A program made the translations under genes and the position numbers. The notes beneath the pieces were generated by a model. That model saw only the letters and a list, made by a program, of their open reading frames with translations. It was not told the DNA's origin and did no database searches. From UBA668 sp043721915 (lineage in GTDB: Bacteria > Actinomycetota > Acidimicrobiia > Acidimicrobiales > Ilumatobacteraceae), in the NCBI GenBank assembly GCA_043721915.1, contig JAYSPV010000112.1, positions 1-64,000 on the forward strand: 64,000 bases of DNA, in the 5' to 3' direction. This document shows positions 63,565-64,000 of the stretch, piece after piece (the stretch's first letter is position 1; every line of letters starts with the position of its first letter).

Positions 63565-64000
63565 GGCGCGATCGCCCGCACCGTGCCGACCTGGCGGCCG
63601 TGACCCAAGATCCGTTCCTGCACCCCTGCTTCGGCGGCGCCTGTGTCAATGCCCAAGCGCCGTAACGCGGCGAACAACACCGACGGGCGGGCACGATCGG
63701 CGCCATCGGAGATCTTCAGGGCGACAGCGCGGCCGTCCGGCAATGCGACTGCAAAGACCCCATCGGCTCCATCCTTTGCCATCAGCCCAGGAATCTGCCG
63801 CATGATCGCAGTGGCCTGGCAGGTGTCACCGCCGACCATTTCCGGATGCGACGTCATCGCTGTGTACACGTCGTCGCCAGCCGAGCCGGCCGCACCGGTG
63901 GCGATCGAACGGTATGCGCGGGCGAGACCGACGAGTGACATCGCATGTGCCGGCGCACCGCAGCCATCGACGCCGATGTGCGCGTGCAACTCGGCGCACA
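63561..64000 (-). CDS. Asparaginase II family protein (partial, N-terminus outside window)
   Basis: At least 146 residues of the C-terminal part; the frame stays open to the window edge. The family block HAHIGVDGCGAPAHAMSLVGLARAYRSIA and the later SHPEMVGGDTCQATAIMR and KDGADGVFAVALPDGRAVALKISDGADRA match asparaginase II proteins (the AnsA-like family of rhizobia and actinobacteria), which convert asparagine to aspartate and ammonia. The internal TTG near 63989 is not the real start. It is upstream of, and overlaps, the metallo-hydrolase gene. Confidence 0.88.
   Translation of the reverse strand, partial: CAELHAHIGVDGCGAPAHAMSLVGLARAYRSIATGAAGSAGDDVYTAMTSHPEMVGGDTCQATAIMRQIPGLMAKDGADGVFAVALPDGRAVALKISDGADRARPSVLFAALRRLGIDTGAAEAGVQERILGHGRQVGTVRAIAP

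Overview
The window is GC-rich, densely coded DNA from a free-living, aerobically respiring actinobacterium, most likely of the class Acidimicrobiia (Ilumatobacter-like). This placement is inference. It rests on the codon bias, GTG/TTG starts, recurrent leaderless-type promoters (TAnnnT 6-7 nt before a start codon), a TIGR03086/mycothiol-type DinB-fold protein, an LPxTG surface protein, ClpC and RadA, and a menaquinone-type respiratory chain. No rRNA, tRNA, CRISPR array, complete insertion sequence or prophage was seen.

Layout. 0.1-5.2 kb (minus): acetyl-CoA synthetase, Kup potassium transporter, and a secreted LPSTG-anchored protein. 5.3-16.9 kb (minus): a first complex I operon, nuoABCD-HIJKLMN, with no nuoE, nuoF or nuoG, ending in a MidA/NDUFAF7-type methyltransferase. 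16.9-22.3 kb: a small unknown protein followed by a perfect 20-bp-arm hairpin, a DUF4177-like protein, a sphingosine-1-phosphate-lyase-like PLP enzyme with an FGGY kinase, a choline-kinase-like phosphotransferase, and a PPOX-fold gene broken by two compensating frameshifts. 22.4-27.8 kb: an amine/amino-acid cluster with an APC permease, a class I amidotransferase, an aldehyde dehydrogenase and two tandem PuuD-like hydrolases. 28.1-31.2 kb: a large BNR/Asp-box beta-propeller protein. 31.3-51.7 kb (minus): one continuous 21-gene array that starts with a membrane protein, a two-cluster ferredoxin, a b6-type split cytochrome b, Rieske, a dihaem cytochrome c and another membrane protein, and runs into a complete second complex I operon, nuoA to nuoN. 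51.9-52.7 kb: a divergent monohaem cytochrome c. 53.4-64 kb: a small secreted protein, geranylgeranyl-reductase-like enzyme, Uma2 protein, polyprenyl diphosphate synthase, clpC, a lipoprotein, radA, a TIGR03086 protein, a metallo-beta-lactamase-fold hydrolase, and a truncated asparaginase II.

How it fits together. Two complex I isoforms are encoded. One has the NADH-oxidising module and is physically linked to a bc complex. The other lacks that module and must take electrons from something other than NADH through NuoEFG, possibly ferredoxin. Both would reduce menaquinone; its polyprenyl tail could be made by the prenyl synthase and reduced by the GGR-like enzyme in this same window. The quinol would be re-oxidised by the b6/subunit IV/Rieske/cytochrome c complex. 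The methyltransferase at the end of operon 1 belongs to the family that modifies the NuoD-type subunit in mitochondria. The candidate target arginine is present in NuoD of operon 1 and replaced by threonine in NuoD of operon 2.

The best candidates for something not well described are the ferredoxin embedded in the bc operon, the IPxHLLxRxxARKA peptide shared by subunit IV (twice) and the divergent cytochrome c, the His/Asp-rich loops in three antiporter-like complex I subunits, and the S1P-lyase-like module next to choline-kinase-like and gamma-glutamyl-amine genes.
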